The notes beneath the pieces are model-generated. The model searched no databases. It had not been told where the DNA came from and saw only the letters and a list, made by a program, of their open reading frames with translations. 64,000 nucleotides of DNA from positions 372,001-436,000 of the forward strand of contig CAVXQD010000007.1 of NCBI GenBank assembly GCA_963763885.1, read 5' to 3'. The position numbers and the translations under genes were made by a program. Origin of the DNA: JANNBN01 sp963763885. Its GTDB lineage: Bacteria; Actinomycetota; Acidimicrobiia; Acidimicrobiales; JANYDT01. Positions 19,605-27,777 of the stretch are shown here, in pieces (position 1 is the first letter of the stretch; each line of letters opens with the position of its first letter).

Positions 19605-19882
19605 GAAATCCTGAAATCCTGAAATCCTGCCTGGTCCGCCCGGCCAAAACCACAAGCCGCTCCAACGTTGCCGCGCGAGCAACCAACGTCGCGCCCCGAG
19701 CAACCAACGTCGCGTTGAGAGCGCTTACATCGGCCCGAAATTGCAACGTTGGTTGCGAAACGACCCAACGTTGGAGCTTCCGCTGGCTCACCTCGGACTC
19801 ACTCCGTTCGCCACTCAGCCGCGCCCGAGAGCAATGGGTTGCTCACCTCGGACTCACTCCGTTCGCCACTCAGCCGCGCCCG
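19605..19882. repeat. Clustered repeats in a 517-bp gap
   Basis: The 19443-19959 gap holds no convincing gene. GAAATCCT is repeated three times at 19605-19628. GCAACCAACGT occurs at 19679 and 19700, and its inverse ACGTTGGTTGC at 19746-19756, so alternative hairpins can form. A 42-bp unit beginning GCTCACCTCGGACTC is repeated exactly at 19786-19827 and 19841-19882 (period 55 bp); it belongs to the same family as the repeats inside the mazEF genes at 59.9-60.5 kb. Confidence 0.75.
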
Positions 19883-19959
19883 GGGGTTTAGGGGTCGGTC
19901 GGCCTGGGTAGTGCATCCAGCAGCACCTACGCGAACTCAACAGAAAAGCAGGAGACCTC

Positions 19960-20625
19960 ATGGCCACCGTCAAGACCACCAAGCGTCCCGAAAAAAAGCC
20001 CGTGAACCAAAAGCCAGTGAAGGTCGGCTCACAACCGAACCGACCCATGCTGAGCTCATCATTGCCAGCCGACTTCACCGTCCCGTCCATGAAGCTGACA
20101 GACGGTCGACGGGTTGCAGACTTGCTGCAAGACCGGCTGACCGCGTTGCAGGATCTGGCACTTACCCTGAAACACATCCACTGGAACGTGGTTGGGCCCC
20201 ATTTCATGTCCGTGCATACGATGCTGGACAATCAACACGCAGGCGTTGTGGCCATGATCGATGCCCTGGCAGAACGCGTCGCCACCTTGGGCGGAGTTCC
20301 CAGCGGGTTGGCAGGACGCCTCGTCGCCGCCAGGACTTGGGATGACTACTCGCTTGACCGCGCTGACGCAGTGGCACACCTCGGTGCTCTCGACCTGGTT
20401 TACCAAGGCGTCATCACCTACCACCGAGGCGCGATCGATGCGACGGAGAAAGCCGACCCGGTGTCGTCCGACGTATTGGTGGGCCAATCTGGAGACCTTG
20501 AGTTGTACCACTGGTTTGTGCGCTCGCACCTTGCCAGCGCAGACGGATCCAACCCCACCCGCGGCGCGGTCACGGAACCGGCAGCTGCCCGCAAGGCACT
20601 AGCGAAGGATTCGAATCGGCACTGA
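19960..20625 (+). CDS. dps: Dps-family ferritin-like DNA-protection protein
   Basis: A 221-residue protein with a Lys-rich N-terminal extension (about residues 1-30), typical of DNA-binding Dps tails, followed by the four-helix ferritin-like fold. The ferroxidase signature is visible: KHIHWNVVGPHF (near 68-79) and HTMLDNQHAGVVAMIDALAERV (near 86-107). Dps assembles as a dodecamer that oxidises and stores iron and covers DNA under stress. It is followed on the opposite strand by a VOC protein and the SigF module, so membership of that stress regulon is plausible but not shown by a recognised promoter. Confidence 0.9.
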   Translation: MATVKTTKRPEKKPVNQKPVKVGSQPNRPMLSSSLPADFTVPSMKLTDGRRVADLLQDRLTALQDLALTLKHIHWNVVGPHFMSVHTMLDNQHAGVVAMIDALAERVATLGGVPSGLAGRLVAARTWDDYSLDRADAVAHLGALDLVYQGVITYHRGAIDATEKADPVSSDVLVGQSGDLELYHWFVRSHLASADGSNPTRGAVTEPAAARKALAKDSNRH

Positions 20626-20653
20626 TTTGGATGCCGGGGTGCAGGACATCGAC

Positions 20654-21058
20654 TTAGGACGTTGGCTCGTAGCCGATGAGCCAACACAAGCCGTACTGGT
20701 CGAGCACACGGCCGTCAGATGCGCCCCATGGTTTCGGGCCCAGCGGATCGATAATCGTCCCGGTCTCGGCAAGCCGATCGAACCATTCGTGTAGAACCTG
20801 AGGCGACGCTGTCCCGAGCAACGCCAGCGACACACCCTCGAGATGCAACATGTTGTCCCCCGGCGCTGCGTCCGATCCGAACATCCGTACCGGCCCACGG
20901 TGCAGAGATCCATGTGCAATGGCATCGGGAGAACCGTCCGTGCGCGAAAACATCTCATACGTATGAAACTCCACCTCTCCGCCGAACACAGAGGCGTAGA
21001 ACGACAGGGCCTCCCGAGCGTTGCCCGGAAAGGTGAGATACAGGATGGGACTCGTCAT
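20654..21058 (-). CDS. VOC/glyoxalase-fold protein, PhnB-like
   Basis: From ATG 21058 (MTSPILYLTFPGNAREAL) the product is 134 residues. It shows the PhnB/3-demethylubiquinone methyltransferase-like glyoxalase fold: FYASVFGGEVEFHTYEMF, then HGSLHRGPVRMFGSD, then WGASDGRVLDQYGLCW. Most members lack a defined reaction. Convergent with dps and directly downstream of the sigma factor gene on the same strand. Confidence 0.82.
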   Translation of the reverse strand: MTSPILYLTFPGNAREALSFYASVFGGEVEFHTYEMFSRTDGSPDAIAHGSLHRGPVRMFGSDAAPGDNMLHLEGVSLALLGTASPQVLHEWFDRLAETGTIIDPLGPKPWGASDGRVLDQYGLCWLIGYEPTS

Positions 21059-21089
21059 TGCTTCACCGTACTGATCTCGATCGGAGGAA

Positions 21090-21842
21090 TCACTCGGCAA
21101 ACCCGTCAGCGTCGGCCGAAGCCAACGCCCGCATCTTGGTCAAACTGGAGCTGAGGATACGGCCTACATGCACTTGGCTGGCGCCGATCCGCTCGGCGAT
21201 TTTCTGTTGTGACAGCTCCTCGAAGAACCGAAGCTCCACAACGAGCCGCTCCCGGTCCGTCAAGCGGTCGAGCAACGACTCAACAACTTTGCGGTCAAGT
21301 ACCGCTTCATATGCGTCATGAGTATCGAGACCGTTATGACCAGGGCGCTGCGGGTCAAGCGAGGAGGAACGATACGCGTTGTGCGCGTCGAGTGCCTCGA
21401 TCACCGCTTCTTGTTCAACACCAAGATGCTTCGAGATCTGCGCAACCGTAGGCGCCTGCCCTAATTGCCCGGTGAGCTCTTGCACCGCGCCAACCACGGA
21501 CTGGCGAAGGTCTTTTGCGCGACGCGGCACATGCACGCTCCACGTGTGGTCTCTGAAGTGGCGGCGCAACTCGCCCATGATTGTTGGCGTGGCATAAGCC
21601 CCGAACGGGACACCCGTGTTTGGGTCGAATCGTTCAATCGCTTTGAACAAACCAAGCCGTGCAACCTGCAAGAGATCATCAGCGGGTTCGCCTGCGTCGG
21701 CGAAACGACGCACGGAACGCGCCGCCAACCAGTCCGCTCGTTCTTGAATCTCGTCGCGTAGAGCGACGTCCCTGCTGAGGGCATAACGCTGCAAGGCTTC
21801 CGCAAGCCAGGTTTCGTCGGCGACAGAGGACGAGTTGTGCAC
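21090..21842 (-). CDS. RNA polymerase sigma factor, SigF/SigB family
   Basis: A 250-residue group 3 sigma factor with region 2 (about 40-110: DLLQVARLGLFKAIERFDP, FGAYATPTIMGELRRHFRD), region 3 (about 118-180) and region 4 helix-turn-helix (about 195-245: RERLVVELRFFEELSQQKIA, then GASQVHVGRILS). The SVHVPRRAKDLRQ segment is characteristic of the SigB/SigF stress or sporulation group. The genes upstream on the same strand encode an RsbW-like kinase and a STAS antagonist, the usual partner-switching order. It begins with GTG three bases after the RsbW-like gene. Confidence 0.9.
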   Translation of the reverse strand: MHNSSSVADETWLAEALQRYALSRDVALRDEIQERADWLAARSVRRFADAGEPADDLLQVARLGLFKAIERFDPNTGVPFGAYATPTIMGELRRHFRDHTWSVHVPRRAKDLRQSVVGAVQELTGQLGQAPTVAQISKHLGVEQEAVIEALDAHNAYRSSSLDPQRPGHNGLDTHDAYEAVLDRKVVESLLDRLTDRERLVVELRFFEELSQQKIAERIGASQVHVGRILSSSLTKMRALASADADGFAE

Positions 21843-21845
21843 CGG

Positions 21846-22244
21846 TCAGACGACGATGTCTCGCACGACCGCCGACAGCTGTATTTGTCCGTCGGCGAAT
21901 GCGAACTGATGGTGAGAGGCGACACCCTCCAAGACTTGGAGGCTGAGGCGAACGCGAGAGTCCGCCGGCTCAAAGGACTGGGCAACGGTTGTTCCGCTCG
22001 CGGTGATCTGCGCCTGATCGGCGGTAAGGGTAAGCGTGACGTTGTCTCCATCGCCAAGCTCCACCAGGGCGAGCAAGATTTCGCTCACGACAAGTTTGAC
22101 GTCGTCGATGAGATCAACGTCGAAGCCAATTTGGGCAGCCATGGAACTAGCGGCTAATCGAACGATGCGTGCCAGGCGAGGATCCGGAGGGATGCAAATC
22201 TCAACGGGGCCAAGTTGGCCAGATACTTCAGACTGCTCGTTCAC
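21846..22244 (-). CDS. RsbW-like anti-sigma factor (HATPase-type)
   Basis: A 132-residue protein with the compact HATPase fold of anti-sigma kinases: DPRLARIVRLAASSMAA, then DDVKLVVSEILLALVELGDG (the N-box position), then VRLSLQVLEGVASHH. The N-box Asn appears replaced (SEILLALVE), so ATP binding may be weak. It lies between STAS and sigma genes, overlapping the former by four bases (ATGA), which argues that it is the direct sigma inhibitor. Confidence 0.78.
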   Translation of the reverse strand: MNEQSEVSGQLGPVEICIPPDPRLARIVRLAASSMAAQIGFDVDLIDDVKLVVSEILLALVELGDGDNVTLTLTADQAQITASGTTVAQSFEPADSRVRLSLQVLEGVASHHQFAFADGQIQLSAVVRDIVV

Positions 22245-22558
22245 GGAACCACGTTGAGATGCGTGTCCAGACCACTGACTTCAAGCAGACGCCTCACAAC
22301 AGTGGAGGGTTCAGAGATCACCAAACGACGACCATGGCCCGATGAAGTTGAGTGAGCATCGATCAGTACCCGAAGCCCGCTGGAGTCAATGAACTCAACC
22401 GCTGACATCTCCAAGACAACATCGTCCGGCGACCCATCACCGATGAGGGTCCTCAATGCGTCGCCCAACACCGCAACGGTAGACACGTCAATTTCACCTG
22501 CCGCCGAAATGCCAGCTGGGGTCAGCGTGAGAGTCAAGACCTCATCAGGAACATTCAT
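22241..22558 (-). CDS. STAS-domain anti-anti-sigma factor
   Basis: A 105-residue single STAS domain. FIDSSGLRVLIDA carries the conserved Ser that an RsbW-type kinase phosphorylates; the unphosphorylated form binds the anti-sigma factor and frees the sigma factor. First gene of the STAS-RsbW-sigma operon on the minus strand. The SpoIIE-type phosphatase at 24337-25467 is a natural candidate to dephosphorylate it. Confidence 0.88.
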   Translation of the reverse strand: MNVPDEVLTLTLTPAGISAAGEIDVSTVAVLGDALRTLIGDGSPDDVVLEMSAVEFIDSSGLRVLIDAHSTSSGHGRRLVISEPSTVVRRLLEVSGLDTHLNVVP

Positions 22559-22616
22559 GGCGTCAACCTAGTTCTGTCTGCCGGACTCGCGCACTAGCAG
22601 TGCATTGCTGGTCCAT

Positions 22617-23246
22617 TTAGTGGGGCAGGACAAAGAGGCATGACACCGTCAGGATGGAACCGTCGGCGTTGACGGTTACTTCGTCGGCAATGCTGGAAAC
22701 AATCCGCAAGCCGCGTCCTGCTCGGGAATCTGGTTCGACTAGCGGCACCACAGCCACAGGGGTGTCAGGGTCAGCCAAGGGCGCCAGCACTTCCGAAGCG
22801 GGGAGGTCCACCGAGGGCGTGACGCCTCGTGCCAGCTGGACCCCGTCGATGATGATGGGCACCGCACCCGGTGGTACAACTGGCTTCAGGACCAAGACCG
22901 GAGCCACAGCGAGCACTGGGCCAAGGACAGGGCCGAGGACCGCATCTGCTGGCACGTCTGGGCTGAATTCAAGGTCTGGTGGAAGGTGCGAGCGCACCGT
23001 GACAAGGAGCGCGAAATCCGTGCGGGCGATAGTGACGTTGATCTCTTCGCCGGTGCCGTGCTCCAGCGCGTTTGTCACAAGCTCACTCACTGCCAGCTCG
23101 ATGTCGGCCGCGTTCGCGGTCGGCATCGCCATCGCTTGCGTGTGCGTCCGTGCGATGGAACGAACAGTGCGCACCGATTGCGGTTTTGCATCGACGACGA
23201 TGGTCTCAACAACAGACCGAACACCGGGCTCTGACGCGGCCGTCAT
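22617..23246 (-). CDS. Second HATPase anti-sigma-like protein with a Pro/Val-rich insert
   Basis: A 209-residue protein in two HATPase halves: the N box AVSELVTNALEHGTGEEI (near 51-68) and the G2 box SRAGRGLRIVSSIADEV (near 171-187). Between them, about residues 92-165 form an insert rich in Pro, Val, Ala and Leu (LGPVLGPVLAVAPVLVLKP) with no known domain. Usual anti-sigma HATPases are about 140 residues without the insert. It sits upstream of the STAS operon on the same strand and probably belongs to the same switching network. Confidence 0.78.
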   Translation of the reverse strand: MTAASEPGVRSVVETIVVDAKPQSVRTVRSIARTHTQAMAMPTANAADIELAVSELVTNALEHGTGEEINVTIARTDFALLVTVRSHLPPDLEFSPDVPADAVLGPVLGPVLAVAPVLVLKPVVPPGAVPIIIDGVQLARGVTPSVDLPASEVLAPLADPDTPVAVVPLVEPDSRAGRGLRIVSSIADEVTVNADGSILTVSCLFVLPH

Positions 23247-23356
23247 GGCAAATGCCGTTGAATAGACACGAACGAGGTCACCGCTGCTGACAGTAGTTGC
23301 GCTGCGTCGCTACAACCTCTACCAGCGCGGTTCACCGAAGCCGACCTGAAACGAAT

Positions 23357-23947
23357 TCAGGCGCCGGCAGCGTCGTCGAAGCGTTGCGAAGCCGAAGCCC
23401 AGTCAACCACTTCGACGATTTGTCTGGCCCACCCGGCACGGTCTGACTGATGGTCCAAGTAGTAAGCGTGCTCCCAACCATCGAGAGCAAGAATTGGGAC
23501 GGCTCCTGCGATGTGTTCGCTTTGGTGGTCATGGATCTGTGTCACCAGCAGGCGACCTCCGATTGGCTCCCACACCATTGCCGCCCATCCGCTGCCGGAC
23601 AGATTGGTAACGGCAGAGGTCAGCAGCGCCGAAGCGTTTTCGGCGGAGCCGAACGAAGTCTTCAATGCCGCAGCGAGATCGGAGGTCGGTTTGGTGGACT
23701 CCGGTCTGATGGACGTCCAGTAGAGAGAATGCAACGCGTGGCCGCTGGCGTTGAACGCAAGCTTCTTGAGCAACGGGACCGCATCGACATCTTCCGCCAA
23801 TGTGCCCAGCTTCTCCAGTGTCTCGTTGGCCGCCTTTACATACGACGCATGATGCTTGTCGTGGTGCAGGTGCATGGCCTTTTCGCTGATGAGCGGGGCC
23901 AAGGCGTCGAATGCGTATGGGAGGTCCGGAAGAGTGTAAGTGTCCAT
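23357..23947 (-). CDS. Superoxide dismutase, Fe/Mn family
   Basis: From ATG 23947 (MDTYTLPDLPYAFDAL) the enzyme is 196 residues, the family length. Metal ligands are visible: His in HLHHDKHHASYV (near 26), His in GHALHSLYW (near 74), and Asp/His in LALDGWEHAYYLDH (near 155-160). It converts superoxide to peroxide and oxygen in the cytoplasm. Sequence alone does not separate Fe from Mn use. It follows the GlsB-type gene by 13 bp on the same strand. Confidence 0.93.
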   Translation of the reverse strand: MDTYTLPDLPYAFDALAPLISEKAMHLHHDKHHASYVKAANETLEKLGTLAEDVDAVPLLKKLAFNASGHALHSLYWTSIRPESTKPTSDLAAALKTSFGSAENASALLTSAVTNLSGSGWAAMVWEPIGGRLLVTQIHDHQSEHIAGAVPILALDGWEHAYYLDHQSDRAGWARQIVEVVDWASASQRFDDAAGA

Positions 23948-23960
23948 ATCAGCGCGCATA

Positions 23961-24233
23961 TCAGCGCATGGCCTTCTTGTTGACGAGGTTGTACAAGACG
24001 AGGGCGATAATGGCTCCGATGACGGAACCGACGAAACCACTTGGCTGCAGCTCGCCGCCAGAAGCGTCGGTGTTGAACAGCACTTTGAACACAAAACCGC
24101 CCACGAACGAACCAATGATTCCGAGCAACGTTGTGGACGCGATGCTCATGGAGTTGGAGCCAGGGACAATTGCACGAGCGATCAGGCCCGCAAGGAAACC
24201 GATGACGAGGAGAACCAAGATGAAAGTGAGCAT
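23961..24233 (-). CDS. GlsB/YeaQ/YmgE-family small membrane protein
   Basis: A 90-residue protein from ATG 24233 (AAGGA ribosome site) with three predicted helices: LTFILVLLVIGFLAGLIARA, then TTLLGIIGSFVGGFVFKVLF, then FVGSVIGAIIALVLYNLVNK. GLIARAIVPG and GIIGSFVGG are hallmarks of the transglycosylase-associated YeaQ family, a general-stress membrane protein of unclear function. Its place between sod and the SpoIIE phosphatase fits the stress island. Confidence 0.87.
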   Translation of the reverse strand: MLTFILVLLVIGFLAGLIARAIVPGSNSMSIASTTLLGIIGSFVGGFVFKVLFNTDASGGELQPSGFVGSVIGAIIALVLYNLVNKKAMR

Positions 24234-24336
24234 GTGAATGTTCCTTTGAAAAGTTGAGGCGGGAATAGCTGGTTGCAGTTGCGATACCCGCCCTCCCCAT
24301 CGATCAAACCAACTTTCGTCAACTCGCGCACAAATC

Positions 24337-25467
24337 TCAGGAGCCCTGTGCAGGTGCACCAATCACCAAGACGGCGGTGTCGTCGTCCATGTCAGCGTCG
24401 GCAACGCCAACATCGTTCAACAGAACTCGCAGTGTTTCCCACGGATCATCTGACGGCGTGAGCACTGCGGCAAGTTCAAGATGGTCACGTCTAGGACGAG
24501 ACGAGTCCAGCAAACCATCGGTGTATGCAACAAGCTGATCGCCGGGATAGAGCTGAACAGTGGTGACAGCCACGCGAGGGGAAATCTCGGCGACACCAAG
24601 CAGTTGGCCCGTATCTGGAATGGCCTGGCCAGGGTTGCCCGCACGCAACAACGCTGGCGGCGGATGACCAGCGTTGGCCAGCGTGATGCGGATGCCGTTG
24701 TCCATCACCACGCCAACCCCACAGATGGCTGTGCAGAACGTTTGCTCCTCACTGGCGAGGATTGCATCGTGGAGCCACAGCAACGACTCGGCCGGCCCGA
24801 TGTCGTGCATCATCGCCGTGCGCAATGTGTGCCGTGCCAGCGCTGTCACTGCCATTGCTTGATAGTCGTGACCACACACATCGCCGACGAAGAACCCAAA
24901 CGTCTTTGGTCCGATTTCAAAAATGTCTAAGAAGTCTCCGCCAACAGTGTGCTCGCCGCTGGCCGCCCGGTAGTCGTGCGCAAACACCACTCCCTCGGGA
25001 ACCGTTGGAGCGTGCGGCAGCATGGCGCGCTGCAATGTGGAGATGGCGGTGTGCAATGCCAGGTCAGCTTTACGTTGTGCAGTTATGTCCGAGAACCACG
25101 TCAGAACCAATGGTCCGTCTGGCCCGTCGAACGGATAGGCGTCCACACGCAGCCAGCGCAGTTCACGTTGCGGCGTGTGCACACCCATCACCACACCGTT
25201 CACAGGCTTTTGTATCCGCAGAGCCACCATCGCAGGGTGATCGTCACCGTTGAGCGGCTTGTGGTCTGCTGTCACCGCAGCCCAGGCAGGGTCGAGCGAG
25301 GTCTTGCCCGTGAGTTGATCCGGGGTCATGGACAGCACGCGGATGGCGCTGGGATTGAACGACTGGATGCGCCCCGTGGCGTCTTGCACCACCACCCCGT
25401 CTCGGTGATGCCAGACCGCAGACCGGTTGGCAAGGTCGGACATCCGGTGTTCCGGCCTATCAGGCAT
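24337..25467 (-). CDS. PAS-SpoIIE (PP2C) serine phosphatase
   Basis: A 376-residue cytoplasmic protein: PAS sensor (about 18-135: GVVVQDATGRIQSFNPSAIR ... PLVLTWFSDITAQ), a short helical linker with RAMLPHAPTVPEG, then a SpoIIE/RsbU-type PP2C domain (about 160-370) with metal-binding Asp in GGDFLDIF, FFVGDVCGHD, VAYTDGLLD and DDDTAVLVIG. This type dephosphorylates STAS anti-anti-sigma factors, so it probably couples a PAS-sensed signal to the STAS-RsbW-SigF switch 2 kb away. Confidence 0.9.
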   Translation of the reverse strand: MPDRPEHRMSDLANRSAVWHHRDGVVVQDATGRIQSFNPSAIRVLSMTPDQLTGKTSLDPAWAAVTADHKPLNGDDHPAMVALRIQKPVNGVVMGVHTPQRELRWLRVDAYPFDGPDGPLVLTWFSDITAQRKADLALHTAISTLQRAMLPHAPTVPEGVVFAHDYRAASGEHTVGGDFLDIFEIGPKTFGFFVGDVCGHDYQAMAVTALARHTLRTAMMHDIGPAESLLWLHDAILASEEQTFCTAICGVGVVMDNGIRITLANAGHPPPALLRAGNPGQAIPDTGQLLGVAEISPRVAVTTVQLYPGDQLVAYTDGLLDSSRPRRDHLELAAVLTPSDDPWETLRVLLNDVGVADADMDDDTAVLVIGAPAQGS

Positions 25468-25539
25468 CGACGGAGGTTAGCGAACGTTCCGTGTCCTCCG
25501 CCACGCCAGCGTGTCGGGCACACTGACGCCTCCACTCGG

Positions 25540-25730
25540 CGAGGTTGTGCCGGAAATTACGGCGTTGTGCCGAGATTTACGTGCGGATATCCCGGCACAA
25601 CCTCGGAGAACCCGGCACAACCTACGCGCATCATCAGTGCCACATGTTGCGTGCAATGTCCGAGCAGAAAGTCCGAGCAGAAAGTCCGAGCCAAGGGCCG
25701 AGACCGTTGTGCCAGCGAGCAACAACCGGT
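25540..25730. repeat. Inverted GTTGTGCC boxes and short repeats in a 380-bp gap
   Basis: CGAGGTTGTGCCGG at 25540-25553 is mirrored perfectly by CCGGCACAACCTCG at 25592-25605. Between and after them lie a second forward box (GCGTTGTGCCG, near 25563) and a second inverted box (CCCGGCACAACC, near 25611), and another GTTGTGCC occurs near 25705. A direct repeat of AGTCCGAGC units lies near 25657-25690. No gene is evident in 25468-25849. The paired boxes can form nested hairpins. Confidence 0.65.
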
Positions 25731-25849
25731 AATCACGAGAAGCACGCAGCGGCGCAAGATCCAATGTGTGCTGACGAATGGATCGGATCACCATTGGCGA
25801 CCCTACCGCCAGGCTCAGGCCCGACCGTTTTCTTTCCCGAAGGCCGTGC

Positions 25850-26633
25850 CTAGCTCCGGGCGGTGATGTCCTGGATGTCGCCGATAACGGCGACCAATCC
25901 AACCAACGCAATGGCAAGCCACACCGCGGATGGCGAATCGGCCGACGGTTGGGACCGAGCCGACGTCACCGCTCGCGGCGGAAGCGCTGATCCGAAGCAC
26001 GGAGTACAGCAACACAACCGGAGCAAGGAACAACAGCGGCATCACCGCAAACGGTGCGATGAGGAGTAACGCAATCGGTGCAACGAATTGCCGGGCGCCG
26101 GGTGGTACCCGACGTTTTTCGACCGCTTCCACTGCAGGGCCGATGACCAAACCAAACAGCGCCGGGAGCGCAATGAACAATGCCATCGCGAACCATTTCG
26201 GTTTCAACAGCGCAAAGTCGACACCGTCGGCGTGGAGCAGCATTGAACCGACCACAGCGCCGCAAGCAAGGCCAACCGACACGTAACGAAACGCGGGAGG
26301 ACCAAGCAACCATGGTCGAACCAGTAAGTACGCAACCGCACCGATGACACCGACTGCGGCTCCGAGCAACCACAGGTTCAACGTCCCCGACAACGTGAAC
26401 CGGCCGATGGTGAAGCCATCATCGCTCTCGACGCCACGCACGGAGTCTGGTGAACTCAGCCGCAGGACGAACATTGCCAGCCGAGACCCGAGACCGCCGA
26501 CGATGATCCCCACCGGCACGCCGGCGACCACGACCACTCGCATCGAACGCCACCAAAGATGGCCCACATTTCGTGCTGACAGCTGGGAGGGAGCCGGGGA
26601 GGGAGTCAGGGATGCAGCCGATGCACCGGACAC
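25850..26633 (-). CDS. Multi-pass membrane protein, frame broken near its 3' end
   Basis: About six predicted helices (for example MRVVVVAGVPVGIIVGGLGS, LWLLGAAVGVIGAVAYLLV, LFIALPALFGLVIGPAV, APIALLLIAPFAVMPLLFL). In the starting frame the last helix degenerates into Arg/His-rich sequence near 25930; one base further on, the other frame reads WLAIALVGLVAVIGDIQDI and stops at 25850, a normal final helix. Removing one base gives 260 residues. Family and function not recognised. It is followed upstream by another membrane gene and a PadR regulator on the same strand. Confidence 0.6.
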
Positions 26634-26642
26634 GTGAATGTC

Positions 26643-27260
26643 CTAGCCGACGTGCTTCTGGCTACGGCGCAAATTGGCCTGGTGACTGAAGTGCGTGGCC
26701 GCCTGCACAACGCCCACCCCGATCAAGGTGAAGCTGAGCAGGAAGGCGAGCATCATCACTGACCAACCGACCTCCGACAATTCGGCGTCATTGTTGGGTG
26801 CGAAGTTGATCGCCAAGATGATCAGCGTCAACAGGCCTGCGCCGACGATCAGAAACTTCTTCCAAGAGCGAGACCCTTCAAGCACAATCGCCGGCTTTGC
26901 AGCGCGGCGTACAAGCAGAGCAATCGCCACCGCGACGAAGCAAACGACCAGCATGAGCAGCGCGTAAAGACTTGCGCCAACAATCATCGCAAGCATTGCG
27001 CTGCCAACCGCGAGAGCGAAAAACACTATGGACACGTTGCTTGATACGCGTTGGGTACTTTGCCGTTTCATATGCACCTCTATGTGTTGAGTTGGGACGG
27101 TGGAAGCAAGGTCGCGCATCGTGCGCAACCAACAACGGGTGGAGCCAAGCTCATGTCGCTGTTCCGAAAAAGCGAGGACCAAATCATCTGCGTACTCACG
27201 ACGGAAGGACCGCGGGTAGAGCGAGACGAAGCGCCGGTACAACCAGACGGACAGGTTCAT
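26643..27260 (-). CDS. Membrane protein with N-terminal permease-prefix-like segment
   Basis: A 205-residue protein. The start LYRRFVSLYPRSFRREYADD resembles the short domain that precedes many actinobacterial membrane or permease proteins encoded next to PadR regulators. Four predicted helices follow (about 75-95, 97-112, 135-153 and 165-190). No catalytic motif. It overlaps the PadR gene by four bases (ATGA), so the two are co-translated and it is probably the regulator's target. Confidence 0.7.
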   Translation of the reverse strand: MNLSVWLYRRFVSLYPRSFRREYADDLVLAFSEQRHELGSTRCWLRTMRDLASTVPTQHIEVHMKRQSTQRVSSNVSIVFFALAVGSAMLAMIVGASLYALLMLVVCFVAVAIALLVRRAAKPAIVLEGSRSWKKFLIVGAGLLTLIILAINFAPNNDAELSEVGWSVMMLAFLLSFTLIGVGVVQAATHFSHQANLRRSQKHVG

Positions 27261-27631
27261 CTCTGGATGCCGCCGGCGGCAGTGGTGACGCCAATCCCGT
27301 GGAACCGCGCCACCAATGTACGCAGCCGACTGAGTTCGTTCAACGCAACGCGGCTGCCGTCGGCGGTCAATCGGTAATAACGCCGACGTTCCTCAGAAGA
27401 CGATTGACCCGCCGAATCGGCCGCCGAGCGAACCTGCGTGGTTTCGGTGATGAGCCCTCCTGCAAGCAGTCGATTCAACGTGCCGTACAGCGTGCCGGGC
27501 CCCATCCGCACGGCACCGTCGCTTTGCTGCTCCACCAACTGCATCAGCGCGTAGCCGTGATTTTCGCCACCGAGCAACGCCAACAGGAGGTACAGCGACG
27601 CCGCAGGCATCGGCTTTTCTCGTTTCGTCAT
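27257..27631 (-). CDS. PadR-family transcriptional regulator
   Basis: From ATG 27631 (MTKREKPMPAASLYLLLALL) the protein is 124 residues: the N-terminal winged helix (GYALMQLVEQQSDGAVRMGPGTLYGTLNRLLAGGLI) and the PadR wing (SSSEERRRYYRLTADGSRVA), with a short dimerisation helix at the end. PadR-s1 proteins repress adjacent membrane-protein operons, and this one leads an operon of two membrane proteins. A dyad lies 14 bp upstream of the start. Confidence 0.88.
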   Translation of the reverse strand: MTKREKPMPAASLYLLLALLGGENHGYALMQLVEQQSDGAVRMGPGTLYGTLNRLLAGGLITETTQVRSAADSAGQSSSEERRRYYRLTADGSRVALNELSRLRTLVARFHGIGVTTAAGGIQR

Positions 27632-27644
27632 AGTCAGATGATGA

Positions 27645-27665
27645 TGTATCGGTTTTCGATATACA
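27645..27665. promoter_or_regulatory. Candidate PadR operator
   Basis: TGTATCG (27645-27651) and CGATATACA (27657-27665) form an imperfect dyad around TTTT, close to the ATGT-N8-ACAT type bound by PadR proteins. It lies directly upstream of the padR-like start on the minus strand and 110 bp before the subtilase gene on the plus strand. Confidence 0.4.
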
Positions 27666-27777
27666 AGCCGTTTTTCGAGCTGTCGACAGGCATCGAAGAA
27701 ATAGTTGTCGCCGCAAATGCACCGGCGTAGGGTCAACGTAGGGCTTGCTGCCAGCACAGTCCGGTCAGGAGACCATC

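Noticed and set aside
19519..19791. 90-codon minus-strand frame with ATLVAR repeats
   Set aside because: It is the translation of non-coding repeats with no ribosome site or similarity; kept as repeat DNA.
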